Shown here one piece after another: positions 1-8,703 of a stretch of DNA of 64,000 nucleotides; the first letter of the stretch is position 1, and every line of letters begins with the position of its first letter. A program made the position numbers and the translations under genes. This DNA is from G963674685 sp963674685 (GTDB lineage: Bacteria; Lernaellota; Lernaellaia; JACKCT01). The DNA lies in the NCBI GenBank assembly GCA_963674685.2, contig CAXXWT010000007.1:434001-498000 (forward strand), read 5' to 3'. The notes under the pieces are model-generated. The model made no database searches. It was not told the origin of the DNA and was given only the letters and a program-made list of their open reading frames with translations.

Positions 1-1527
1 CTCTTTTCCTTCGAAAACCATATTCCCAATGCGAATTTGAGTGAGATCGTGAAGATCATGGGATCGATGGTCATTGCGATTTCTTTGTTGATGATATTTC
101 TGACGCGCGTCAAACGTCTGGATTCCCAGCGTGTTATGGACGTGGGGCTTTTGTATTTCATCTTTTGCGCCTGGGCCATCGCAGTGTCCGAATCGTGCAA
201 ACAGTGGAATCTTTTCACGGTGATCTGGGGCGTTTCCTGGGTTTGCCTGTGGATCGTCGTCTTTCCCCTGGTCGTTCCCACATCTCCGATGAAAATGTTT
301 TTGGCGTCCTTCACCGCCGCCGCCCTGGGTCCTTTGGCTTTATACTTGAACGCAAAGGCGGGCAATGTCATTCCCGATTCGCCGACCCTCATCTACCTGA
401 TGTATTTGCCGAACTTCATCGCCGCTCTCGTCGCCGTGTATTTTTCCCACGTGGTGTACGAATTCAAAAAGGATCTGTCCGAAGCCAGGAGCATCGGAAG
501 CTATCGCCTCAGCCAAATGATCGGCAAGGGCGGCATGGGCGAAGTCTGGCTCGGCAAGCATCAGATGCTGGCCCGGCCGGCGGCGATAAAACTGGTGGCG
601 CCGGACGAACTGGGGAATTTGCCGGCGGCGCAAAGGGAGTCCACGTTCCGGCGTTTCGAGCGCGAGGCCCGGGCGACGGCGGCGCTGCATTCCCCGCACA
701 CCATCGAGATATATGATTTCGGCATCAACGAGGACGGAATTTTTTATTACGTCATGGAATATCTCGATGGACTCGATCTGGCGACTTTCATGAAAAAATT
801 CGGACGCATCCACGAGTCGCGGGTGCTTTACTGGCTTCGGCAGATCGGCCGTTCCCTGGCCGAGGCGCACGGAAGCGGATTGATCCACCGGGACATCAAA
901 CCGGCGAACATCATCCTTTGCCAAAGAGGTCTGGATTATGACGTGATCAAGGTTCTGGATTTCGGACTGGTGAAATCCATGGGCCACGGCAAAGTGATTC
1001 CCGAGGAAGTTTCCATAAAGGGGCAGGTTTTCGGAACCGCGGGTTTCATGGCTCCGGAAGCCGCCATGGGCCGGAATGATAAAGTGGACTCGCGTTCGGA
1101 TATCTATTCCGTGGGTTGCGTTTTGTATCGCATCCTGACCGGCCGGCAGGTTTTTATGGGCAAAACGCCGATGGAAGTCATTCTCAACCACGTCAGCGAA
1201 AAGCCGGTCCCCCCTTCACAATATTTGTTGAATCCCATGAACGGCGACCTTGAACAACTTGTGCTGGACTGCCTGGCCAAAGATCCCCGGGAGCGCCCGG
1301 AAGACGGCGCGCAGCTTCTGGCTCGGGCCGAGGCCGTCACGCTCGATGCAAAATGGGACGAGAATGACGCGCGGCTGTGGTGGCGCGAGAACCGGTCGAA
1401 AATCCTGGAAGCCACGCAGGCAAAGTCCCCGAAAACCGACGCCGTGCAAAAATCCGTCGCCGCCTCTCATTTTCTTTTGGGCGAAGACGACGAAACCGCC
1501 GTCGGAAAACTCAAAAGCCGCCGTTGA
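1..1527 (+). CDS. Membrane-anchored serine/threonine protein kinase (5' end cut by window)
   Basis: Eukaryotic-type (Hanks) Ser/Thr kinase that would phosphorylate cytoplasmic proteins from the membrane. About five hydrophobic segments fill the first ~145 residues. The kinase domain follows, with the glycine loop GKGGMGEVW (near nt 522), the ATP-binding lysine in AIKL (nt 583-594), catalytic HRDIKPAN (nt 886-909), DFG (nt 958-966) and APE (nt 1051-1059). All core catalytic residues are present. The reading frame is open to the first base of the window, and no ribosome binding site precedes the internal TTG at 37 or ATG at 58, so the true start may lie upstream. The C-terminal ~60 residues are a short charged tail without a PASTA or other sensor domain. 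The signal it senses is unknown; the membrane part may be the sensor. Confidence 0.9.
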   Translation, partial: LFSFENHIPNANLSEIVKIMGSMVIAISLLMIFLTRVKRLDSQRVMDVGLLYFIFCAWAIAVSESCKQWNLFTVIWGVSWVCLWIVVFPLVVPTSPMKMFLASFTAAALGPLALYLNAKAGNVIPDSPTLIYLMYLPNFIAALVAVYFSHVVYEFKKDLSEARSIGSYRLSQMIGKGGMGEVWLGKHQMLARPAAIKLVAPDELGNLPAAQRESTFRRFEREARATAALHSPHTIEIYDFGINEDGIFYYVMEYLDGLDLATFMKKFGRIHESRVLYWLRQIGRSLAEAHGSGLIHRDIKPANIILCQRGLDYDVIKVLDFGLVKSMGHGKVIPEEVSIKGQVFGTAGFMAPEAAMGRNDKVDSRSDIYSVGCVLYRILTGRQVFMGKTPMEVILNHVSEKPVPPSQYLLNPMNGDLEQLVLDCLAKDPRERPEDGAQLLARAEAVTLDAKWDENDARLWWRENRSKILEATQAKSPKTDAVQKSVAASHFLLGEDDETAVGKLKSRR

Positions 1528-1663
1528 TTCGCGATTTTTCCCCCTGAGTTTGGATATTTCAATACAGATGAAAGCATTGGGGTTGATTTCTAAACCAAGC
1601 TGGTAAAAACTCTGTTGCGCAATCAGGCTTGAGTTTCTTATGTGTTTCAAATAACAGGCCGCA

Positions 1664-3832
1664 ATGCTGACTCTTCCGCTTTTACTGGTCGGCTATCTCG
1701 TCGCCACGCGCTGCATCGATGAAACGACGTTCCTGGAAAGGATCGCGTATTCGCTGGTCTTCGCCATGATCGCGGCGCCGTGGATTGCCATGAACGCGGC
1801 GTGCGTGGGGGATATATTCGTATCGAAAACCCTGCTGGCCGCGGCGACGGCTCTGGTCCTCGCCGTTTTGGCCCGGCACGCCTGGAAGCATTTTCGCGCC
1901 TTCAAGGCGCCGCAATTCGCCAAAACGGATGCGGCGGTCCTGCTGGTCGGCGCCCTTGTCGCCGTCGGCGCGTGGCTCTATTACATCAACGCCGAATTTC
2001 TCCTGTCCATGGCTTCGTACATCCAGCGAGGCGAGGCCAAGTGTTTTTATATGCAGACTTTTTGCCTGGACAAGGCGATGAATCCCAATCTGGCCGATCC
2101 CGACATCCTGAAGATGTACGGCACTATCGCCACGCCGGGAAACACCATGTTCACCGCGCCGCTCATGCCCCTGTTCGGTGTGCGAACTTACCATATCCTC
2201 TACACGCTTTTTATCGCCGACGGCTTTTTGTTCTTCTTTTTGCTGCTGCGCCGATGGACGGAAAACGACGCGGCGGCGCTTATCGGCGCGCTTTTCGCCG
2301 TGCTCAATCCATACGTGCTTTCCGTGGAAGTCCTCGACCGCAACCTTATGTCCTACGTCCTGTCGGCCGCTCTTATTTACACGCTGGAAAGGCAGCCGGA
2401 TAAGGGATGGCTGCACGGCATTCTCTGGGGAATCGCCGCGGGAGTCGGCCTGCGTTTTTTGCATTTGACGCTCATCGTTCCGATAGCCCTGATCTATATC
2501 CGCGATAAAGCTCCGTGGCGCCGGTACGCATGGCTGCTGGCGGCGTTCTGCGTGGTTTTTGCGTTCAATTTGCCGCACATGCGCGATCACGGATTTCACA
2601 GCCTGGGCGAGCAGGCGTCGTTTTTCGATCTGCTGGCCGGGGCATTTTTGCATGGAGCCCGCACGCCGCTGCTGCCGTTTCCGAACGCCGTGGGATACAT
2701 TCTTCATGTTTTAAGCTTTATCGGCCTCGCCGCCGCCGCGATATCCCTTTTGGGAGCCGTCGCGTTATTCAAGCAAAACAAAATTCGCTTCGCGATTCTT
2801 ATTCTGATTCTCGCGCCGGTTTACATCGTTCTCGCCGCGCAGCGCGATTGGATCGAAGCCGATAAGTTCCGCATTTTTCTCATGGCCTTTGCCCCGGTCA
2901 TTTTGTTTTTCGGCGTCGGCGCAGCCTCGATCTTCGACAAATCGAAAATGCGCTTTAATCTCATCGCGCTGCCGATGGCCCTGGTTTTGGTTTTTGGATC
3001 GAGCCTGCTTCTGAAAACAATCCGGGGAAAAGCCGACGACGGTCTCTACGAACGCAAGCCCGTCTATCAGCATGAGAGCGTGACATATATGGATCTTTGC
3101 CGCGGGCGCGCCGCGTCCGTCGGAATTTTTCCCGATTACGAACGCCTGTTCGCAAAGCTGGATTTTTCGCGGAAAAGAGTCGATGGGCAAATTATCAAAA
3201 GCAACTTTTTCGGCGAAGGCGGCCCCATGGCCGCGCATCCTTTCGTCGAACACTGGATTGGCGCAGCGACCACGCCCGATGAGGCGGTGTTTTCTGCCGA
3301 GTTCGTGAATGTCAGAATCGATTTTGAAAAGCTCGCCGGGAATACGGCCGATGCGGCCGGACTCGATCCCGCAGCCGGCGAATTCTTCGCGGACTTGTCG
3401 TCGCCGGATGATCTTCTGGACATCTATCACAAAGAAATCCAGGTTTCCTGGCAGCCGGACAAGCTGCCCGTCACGCTGCTGACCGGCAAGCCCGAATACA
3501 AAATCCAAAAGACCCTGGAACTTGAAGTCAACGCGTTCAAGAATTTCGGCGCCGACGAATTCGGCTTCGCCAAGGTCAACATGATCAACAGTTGGGTAAG
3601 GCAGCAGCAAAGGATGCGGGCTTTTCAAACGGGCATGACGGCTTTGCCCCAAACCGACGACGACGCGACGATCGCCTTGCGCGTGCCGCGGGATACGAAA
3701 ATCCTTATCCGCAACTGGATCATCAACACCGCCAACGGAACGCCCTACCGCGTCGATTCCTGGCTCGTGACCGTCGAAGGCGGCAAAGCGAAAACCGCCT
3801 TCCACATCTTCGAACCCGAAAGTTATCTGTAA
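1664..3832 (+). CDS. Polytopic membrane protein, GT-C/ArnT-like glycosyltransferase type
   Basis: 722-residue protein with about 10-12 hydrophobic helices over the first ~450 residues, then a soluble domain of ~270 residues. The pattern, with an acidic pair in the first periplasmic loop after helix 1-2, resembles dolichyl-phosphate-mannose or ArnT-type (GT39/GT83) transferases, which move sugars from polyprenyl phosphates on the outer face of the inner membrane. I see no single diagnostic motif, so the family call rests on topology and composition. It is 136 bp downstream of the kinase on the same strand. ATG 1664 is the first plausible start. Four other proteins of this general type occur in the window. 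Confidence 0.65.
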   Translation: MLTLPLLLVGYLVATRCIDETTFLERIAYSLVFAMIAAPWIAMNAACVGDIFVSKTLLAAATALVLAVLARHAWKHFRAFKAPQFAKTDAAVLLVGALVAVGAWLYYINAEFLLSMASYIQRGEAKCFYMQTFCLDKAMNPNLADPDILKMYGTIATPGNTMFTAPLMPLFGVRTYHILYTLFIADGFLFFFLLLRRWTENDAAALIGALFAVLNPYVLSVEVLDRNLMSYVLSAALIYTLERQPDKGWLHGILWGIAAGVGLRFLHLTLIVPIALIYIRDKAPWRRYAWLLAAFCVVFAFNLPHMRDHGFHSLGEQASFFDLLAGAFLHGARTPLLPFPNAVGYILHVLSFIGLAAAAISLLGAVALFKQNKIRFAILILILAPVYIVLAAQRDWIEADKFRIFLMAFAPVILFFGVGAASIFDKSKMRFNLIALPMALVLVFGSSLLLKTIRGKADDGLYERKPVYQHESVTYMDLCRGRAASVGIFPDYERLFAKLDFSRKRVDGQIIKSNFFGEGGPMAAHPFVEHWIGAATTPDEAVFSAEFVNVRIDFEKLAGNTADAAGLDPAAGEFFADLSSPDDLLDIYHKEIQVSWQPDKLPVTLLTGKPEYKIQKTLELEVNAFKNFGADEFGFAKVNMINSWVRQQQRMRAFQTGMTALPQTDDDATIALRVPRDTKILIRNWIINTANGTPYRVDSWLVTVEGGKAKTAFHIFEPESYL

Positions 3833-3914
3833 TACATTTTGGTCCCGTTAGGGACATCAGAAAATACCCCTTCATTTCAGAGACTGTCGATAATTGCAAA
3901 AGCGTCCAATTCTT

Positions 3915-4045
3915 GTCATTCCGACCGTAGCTTTAGCGAAGTGGAGGAATCCCTTGAACGATGCGTGAATATGCTGTTAAAACGCGCACTTCAACAAGGC
4001 GATAGCGCTTCATTGAAGGGATCCCTCGACTTCGCTCGGGATGAC
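3915..4045. repeat. Palindromic dispersed element, copy 1
   Basis: A 131-bp element whose ends are inverted relative to each other (GTCATTCCGAC at the left, CTCGGGATGAC at the right). Internal arms GAGGAATCCCTT and AAGGGATCCCTCGAC are also inverted, so the whole unit can fold into a long hairpin. A second, diverged copy lies at 13461-13604. It occupies most of the 358-bp gap between the membrane protein ending at 3832 and the leftward gene ending at 4191. I see no gene in this gap. Confidence 0.8.
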
Positions 4046-4190
4046 AGGAACGACGGCTTATTACATTTATTGAGAGTCTCTTAAGCCCACGGCAAGTTCA
4101 GTGAGACATCTCATGTCAAATCGGTAAAACTGGCCCGGGCGTCAATTGTGTGGCACAGCCTGTTGAGAGCCTCAAGGTCGAGCGACCGCC

Positions 4191-5228
4191 CTAAGGCTGT
4201 GCGGTGTGGATTTCCTCTTTCGGGGCTTTCGCCAGCGCCCTGCGTCCGCCGGTGAGAAGTACGGCGGCGCCCAGGGGAAGGAAGGGAACCTGGATGACCA
4301 GGTGAAAGACGATCGCCACGGGCAGGGATACGGCCTTGACGATGCCGACCAGTTGCGACGCATATACGAAACCCACGTGATAAGTGCCCACGGAGCCCGG
4401 GGTCGAGGGCAGTGCAATGGAAAAGCAGGTGCCCAGCATGATGACGGCTACGTCAACGAACGAGGGATCGGCGTCGACGGCTTGAAATGCAATGAGCATC
4501 GCCAGCGCCACGGACATCCAGATAGCGATGCTCAAACCAAGCGCCGTCGCGGCGCTTTGAATCGATCCGAGTGAGCTTAAGCCTTTGGCCAGTTCGTCGA
4601 ATCGCCTGGCCCATTCGGGGCTATTCTCACCGCCAGCGAATCGGTCCTTGAAGAATAATCCCATGGCCAGGCCGATCCCCAGCGCTCCGGCGGCCGAAAC
4701 CGACAGCAGCCAGGGCGGAACGGGCAGATCGGGAATCCGCCGTCCGACGAAATCCGATAAAACCGCCGACGCGATAAACGCCAGGCCGATAAGATCCATG
4801 GCTCTTTCCGTTCCCAGGGCGGTCGTGGCCGACAGCAGGGGCATGCGCGTGCGGCGGGTCAGATACCCGATGCGGACGAGTTCGCCCAGACGCAAAGGGA
4901 AAACCATGATGAAAAAATATCCGATCAGAATCGTTTCGACGCTCGCCCCAAAACTCCCGCCGATGCCCCGCGTGATGACGTAAAGCCGCAAGGAACGCAA
5001 AAGCGCCACGATCAACATGATCCCAAAAGCCAAAACGAAAGGCCACGCGGGCATTTTCACGATGTCGTGGATGACTTCGTCGAATTCGATATTGCGCAGC
5101 AAGAGCCAGATGGCGGCGGCGGTGAACAAAACGGAAATCGCCGGCATCGCCGGGCCGCTGCTCAAAAGCGCGCGCAGGCGGGCAAGAAAACCGACGTTGT
5201 CATTTTGCGTGGATCGGCCCGGGTTCAT
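4191..5228 (-). CDS. Flippase-like / lysylphosphatidylglycerol-synthase-TM family integral membrane protein
   Basis: 345 residues with about eight hydrophobic helices. It has the features of the UPF0104/AglD-like family, whose members are C-terminal flippase-like regions or act in lipid-linked glycan handling. Motifs such as GELVRIGYL and ALPSTPGSVGTYH (the family's PGxxGxxE-like loop) are visible. The start at 5228 is chosen because its ATG overlaps the TGA of the upstream radical SAM gene by four bases (ATGA 5225-5228). Longer upstream starts would run deep into that gene. The tight coupling suggests one transcript and one pathway with the radical SAM enzyme. The substrate cannot be told from sequence. 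Confidence 0.8.
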   Translation of the reverse strand: MNPGRSTQNDNVGFLARLRALLSSGPAMPAISVLFTAAAIWLLLRNIEFDEVIHDIVKMPAWPFVLAFGIMLIVALLRSLRLYVITRGIGGSFGASVETILIGYFFIMVFPLRLGELVRIGYLTRRTRMPLLSATTALGTERAMDLIGLAFIASAVLSDFVGRRIPDLPVPPWLLSVSAAGALGIGLAMGLFFKDRFAGGENSPEWARRFDELAKGLSSLGSIQSAATALGLSIAIWMSVALAMLIAFQAVDADPSFVDVAVIMLGTCFSIALPSTPGSVGTYHVGFVYASQLVGIVKAVSLPVAIVFHLVIQVPFLPLGAAVLLTGGRRALAKAPKEEIHTAQP

Positions 5229-6664
5229 GATGTGACAAGACTCCGCACGGCGGAAAACGAACTGCGGAAAAAGCCTCCCCATCCGCCTTTGCGCCACGTG
5301 GAAAGCAGCAGGCGAAAAACGGTGCGGGGCCTGAAATAAAAGGCGCGAAGCGTGCGCGTGTGCCACGCGATCATTTCGTCATAAGAAAAGTTAGGGTGGT
5401 CAAAAACCGGCTGTTTGAGAAAAACGAAACGGCTCCAGTCGCCATCTATGGCAAGGCCTTTTTCTTTCACTTCTTTTTCGACGCTGGTTCCGGGAAAGGG
5501 CGTGCAAAAAGACATTTGCAGCGTGTCGGGATCGGCCTTGAAAATCAGGCGCCGCGTTTTCCGCAAAGACTCGGGCGTTTCTTCCGGCGAAAAAACGATA
5601 ACGAATCCCAGGGTTTCCAGGCCGATCTCCCGCGCCATCTGAAAGGCCTCGACGCTTTGATTGGTGGTGATTCCCTTCTTGATTTTCTCAAGCATGATAT
5701 CGTCGCCGGACTCGATGCCGAATTCGATCTTGAAACATCCGGCGGCTTTCATGGCGACGAGAAGATCGCGATCGATCATGTCAGCCCGCGTCAGGCACAG
5801 CCACCGGATTTTCTTCTCCAGCCCGATTTTGCGGATCGCCTCGCAGACGCCGTAAACCCACTTTTTATTGATGGTGAACGTATCGTCGATGAAGTTGAAG
5901 TTCACCGCGCCGTACTTTTCAAGACACTCGCGCATTTCCGCGGCCACGTTTTCCGGATTTCGCGCGCGCAGTTTGCGGCCGAACAGCGTGGGCACCAGGC
6001 AGTACGTGCAACGCGCCGGGCAACCCCGCGTGGCGGCCATGGTGGTCAGCCGCGCGCCGTCCGGGCCGGTGTAAAGATTCATGGGCAAAAGATGCCTGGC
6101 GGGGTAGGGAAGCCGGTCCAAATCCACGGTTTCGTGAGACTCGGGAAGATCGATGATCTGGCCGCCAGAGTCCCGGCAGGCGATTCCCTCGTAGCTTTGA
6201 AGCGAATCGCCGGAATCCAAAAGCTTCACCATCTCGGGAAAGCGAAACTCCGCTTCGCCTTTTACCAGATAATCGAAGACGTCGTATTTTTCCAAAGTCG
6301 CGACCGGCGCCGCCGTGGCGTGCGGGCCGCCGAGCAGGATCGTGCACTCGGGCAGGGACTTTTTCACATCGGCGGCGACGGCGGCGCATTGATCCACCGT
6401 GGGCGTCACCGCCGTCAGGCCCAGGATACGCGGTTTTTGCTCGACGATGCGCCGGCAAAGCTTTGCGTCAGGCAGTCGCAGGGCGTTGGCGTCGATGATG
6501 GACGCGCCGATGCCATCTTGCTCCAGCGTGGCGGCCAGATAAGCCAGGCCCAGCGGCGGACCGACGGTAGTCTGCGCGACTTTGGCGATGCGGTCGGCGT
6601 AAAAGGGGACCGCTAAAAGAACGCCGTTTCGCTCACTTCTTGCTTTGTCAGCGGTGATTTTCAT
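5225..6664 (-). CDS. B12-binding-domain radical SAM enzyme
   Basis: 479-residue enzyme with an N-terminal cobalamin-binding-like Rossmann domain (about residues 15-150) and a central radical SAM domain carrying GCPARCTYC (CxxxCxxC) for the 4Fe-4S cluster. It is of the BchE/HpnP/P-methylase class that methylates or rearranges lipids, tetrapyrroles or natural products. A downstream C-terminal segment of ~130 residues has no known motif. ATG 6664 (MKITADK) is preferred over an upstream in-frame start at 6751, because the latter would overlap the divergent gene's leader and lies in an AT-rich promoter-like region. It is the first gene of the leftward pair, translationally coupled to the flippase-like gene. 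Confidence 0.85.
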   Translation of the reverse strand: MKITADKARSERNGVLLAVPFYADRIAKVAQTTVGPPLGLAYLAATLEQDGIGASIIDANALRLPDAKLCRRIVEQKPRILGLTAVTPTVDQCAAVAADVKKSLPECTILLGGPHATAAPVATLEKYDVFDYLVKGEAEFRFPEMVKLLDSGDSLQSYEGIACRDSGGQIIDLPESHETVDLDRLPYPARHLLPMNLYTGPDGARLTTMAATRGCPARCTYCLVPTLFGRKLRARNPENVAAEMRECLEKYGAVNFNFIDDTFTINKKWVYGVCEAIRKIGLEKKIRWLCLTRADMIDRDLLVAMKAAGCFKIEFGIESGDDIMLEKIKKGITTNQSVEAFQMAREIGLETLGFVIVFSPEETPESLRKTRRLIFKADPDTLQMSFCTPFPGTSVEKEVKEKGLAIDGDWSRFVFLKQPVFDHPNFSYDEMIAWHTRTLRAFYFRPRTVFRLLLSTWRKGGWGGFFRSSFSAVRSLVTS

Positions 6665-6701
6665 GAGTATTTCGTTAAACTTGCCAATGAAACGTCTGGC
6701 A

Positions 6702-6726
6702 AAGTAAAGTCTTTTTTGCTTTACTT
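6702..6726. promoter_or_regulatory. Inverted repeat between divergent genes, possible operator
   Basis: A perfect 8-bp inverted repeat, AAGTAAAG at 6702-6709 and CTTTACTT at 6719-6726, separated by a T-rich 9-base loop. It lies in the 108-bp gap between the leftward radical SAM start (6664) and the rightward GTG start (6773). Its position suits an operator shared by both operons. A transcript hairpin is the alternative. Confidence 0.4.
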
Positions 6727-6772
6727 CAAGCGAATTCGCGAAATCGGTCATTTAAGCAATGGAGCAATTGCC

Positions 6773-7045
6773 GTGAACGATGCGCTCTGGTTGATGATAA
6801 GCCCCCTGGTTCTCGTGCTGCCCGGTCTGTATCCGGCCAAACTCGTCGCCGGAACCGCCATCAGCGCCCGGACCTTCGCGTGGGCGCTGTTTTTCAGCAT
6901 CCTTTTTGTGCCGCTGATCTCTTTCGCTTTGGCGATGATTCTGGGCGCGACCGCCGGCCCCGCGATTTTCCTGCCAGTCTCCTTCGTCCTGGGCGCCGTC
7001 GGGCTGATTTTTCCAAGAAACCTGAGAAAGGAAAACAACCGATGA
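6773..7045 (+). CDS. Small integral membrane protein (unknown)
   Basis: 90 residues with about three hydrophobic helices. I do not recognise a family. The GTG start at 6773 is chosen because GGAG sits eight bases upstream (6761-6764); an ATG-type start further up at 6716 lacks such a site and would overlap the operator-like repeat. Its TGA overlaps the carbamoyltransferase ATG (ATGA, 7042-7045), so it is the first cistron of a tightly coupled three-gene operon with the carbamoyltransferase and a GT-C protein. It may be an accessory subunit or small transporter for the product of that operon. Confidence 0.6.
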   Translation: MNDALWLMISPLVLVLPGLYPAKLVAGTAISARTFAWALFFSILFVPLISFALAMILGATAGPAIFLPVSFVLGAVGLIFPRNLRKENNR

Positions 7046-8703
7046 TCGTTCTGGGCGTCTGTGACGGACACGACGCCGGGGCCTGCCTGGTCAAAGACGG
7101 CGAAGTCCTCGCGGCCCTTTCCGAAGAGCGCATTACCGGGATCAAACGCCAGCCGGGCTTTCCCTACAAGTCCATCGCCCGGATCATGCGCCTCGCACGG
7201 ATCAAACCGGAAGATGTCGACAAGGTCGCCGTCGCGGAAGTATTCGGCCGCTCGATTCACAGGCTGCTGAATCGCTTTTACATAAAGACGAATCCGAACC
7301 TGCCCATGAACCGCCCCGGCAACGCGCTGTCGTCGGCGGTGCAGAATTTCATCGCCTCAGTCCCGGTGATCCGCGCCTTCGATGCGGCTCTTTCACGAAA
7401 GATCATGGCAAGACGTTTTCGCAAAATGGGATTCAAGGCCCCGGTGGAGATGATCGACCATCATCTGGCCCACGCATATTGCGCCGCCTACGGATCGGCT
7501 TTTGACGATTGCCTGGTCGTAACCATGGACGCTTTCGGCGACGGATGCACCGGCGGCCTGTGGCGTTATAAGACCGGGCGACTGAATGCCATGACGCGGC
7601 TGAAATATCCGTTGAGCCCGTCTCTCATATACGGGCGCGTTTGCTCGATACTCGGTTTCAACGAGGGAGAAGAGGGGCAGGTCTCGGCGCTGGCGGCCAG
7701 CGGCGATCCTTTGAAAGCGAAAGATATTTTCAAAGAGTTCATCGACTTTGAAAATGGCCGGCTTGTTTTAAAAGAGGCTCCGAACGCAAAGCGTCTGGCT
7801 GAAAAGCTGGCGGGATTCGCCCCGGAAGACGTTGCCGCCAGGCTGCAAAAATACGTCGAAGACATCGTGGGCCGATTCATCACCCACTGGATGCGAGAAG
7901 CGAAAGCGAAAAAGTTGTGCCTGGCCGGGGGGATTTTCGCCAACGTGCGTTTGAATCAGATGATCGCCAAAGCAAGCGGCTGCGAAGACCTCTACGTGTT
8001 CCCGCACATGGGCGACGGGGGTCTGTGCGTCGGCGCCGCGTGGGCCGCGAATCCCGCGCAGTTGCCGCAAGAGATGTTCGATCCCTTACTCGGCATTGTC
8101 GCGGAGGAAATGGGCGAATGCGACGTGTCGTCGCTGGATGCGGTGATTGAGCCTCTAAACGACGCGCAGTATGAAAAAATCGCGGCGGCGCTAAACGAAG
8201 GGAAGGCCGTCGGCATTGTGAGCGGGCCGATGGAATTCGGCCCCCGCGCGCTGGGATGCCGCTCGATTCTGTTTGCGGCGGATAATCCGAAAACAGCCGC
8301 GCAGATCAGCCGCGTTTTACAAAGGCCGGAAATCATGCCGTTTGCGCCGGCGGTGCGCGCCGAGGATTTCGGCGAATTCACCGCGTCGCCTCCTTACAGT
8401 GCTTTTAAAAATATGACCGTCTGTGCCGATGCGAAATCGGAAATCATTGATCGATACCCGATCGCCGCGCACGTGGACGGCTCCATGCGCGTGCAGGCGG
8501 CCCGCAAAAAATCCTCGCCGATTCTGCATGCGATCCTGACGGCGTACGCCGCGCATTGCTCGCCGCCGATACTCATCAACACGAGTTTCAACGTTCACGG
8601 CGAGCCGATTATCGCCGCGACGAAACGGGCTTACATGCTCTTCATGCAATCGCCGCTGACCGCGCTCGTGGCGGCAAATCAATGCTTTTGGAAATGCCGA
8701 TGA
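7042..8703 (+). CDS. NodU/CmcH-family carbamoyltransferase
   Basis: 553-residue O-carbamoyltransferase. The start MIVLGVCDGHDAGACLV, the metal-binding HHLAHAY, and the C-terminal signatures GPMEFGPRALGCRSIL and NTSFNVHGEPI are hallmarks of the family. It transfers a carbamoyl group from carbamoyl phosphate via carbamoyl adenylate to a hydroxyl of a sugar or natural product (Nod factors, cephamycin, nebramycin). The N-terminal Kae1/TsaD-like fold and C-terminal domain are both complete. The gene overlaps its neighbours by four bases on each side (7042-7045 and 8700-8703). The operon partners suggest the acceptor is a membrane-linked glycan or lipid; that is inference. Confidence 0.93.
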   Translation: MIVLGVCDGHDAGACLVKDGEVLAALSEERITGIKRQPGFPYKSIARIMRLARIKPEDVDKVAVAEVFGRSIHRLLNRFYIKTNPNLPMNRPGNALSSAVQNFIASVPVIRAFDAALSRKIMARRFRKMGFKAPVEMIDHHLAHAYCAAYGSAFDDCLVVTMDAFGDGCTGGLWRYKTGRLNAMTRLKYPLSPSLIYGRVCSILGFNEGEEGQVSALAASGDPLKAKDIFKEFIDFENGRLVLKEAPNAKRLAEKLAGFAPEDVAARLQKYVEDIVGRFITHWMREAKAKKLCLAGGIFANVRLNQMIAKASGCEDLYVFPHMGDGGLCVGAAWAANPAQLPQEMFDPLLGIVAEEMGECDVSSLDAVIEPLNDAQYEKIAAALNEGKAVGIVSGPMEFGPRALGCRSILFAADNPKTAAQISRVLQRPEIMPFAPAVRAEDFGEFTASPPYSAFKNMTVCADAKSEIIDRYPIAAHVDGSMRVQAARKKSSPILHAILTAYAAHCSPPILINTSFNVHGEPIIAATKRAYMLFMQSPLTALVAANQCFWKCR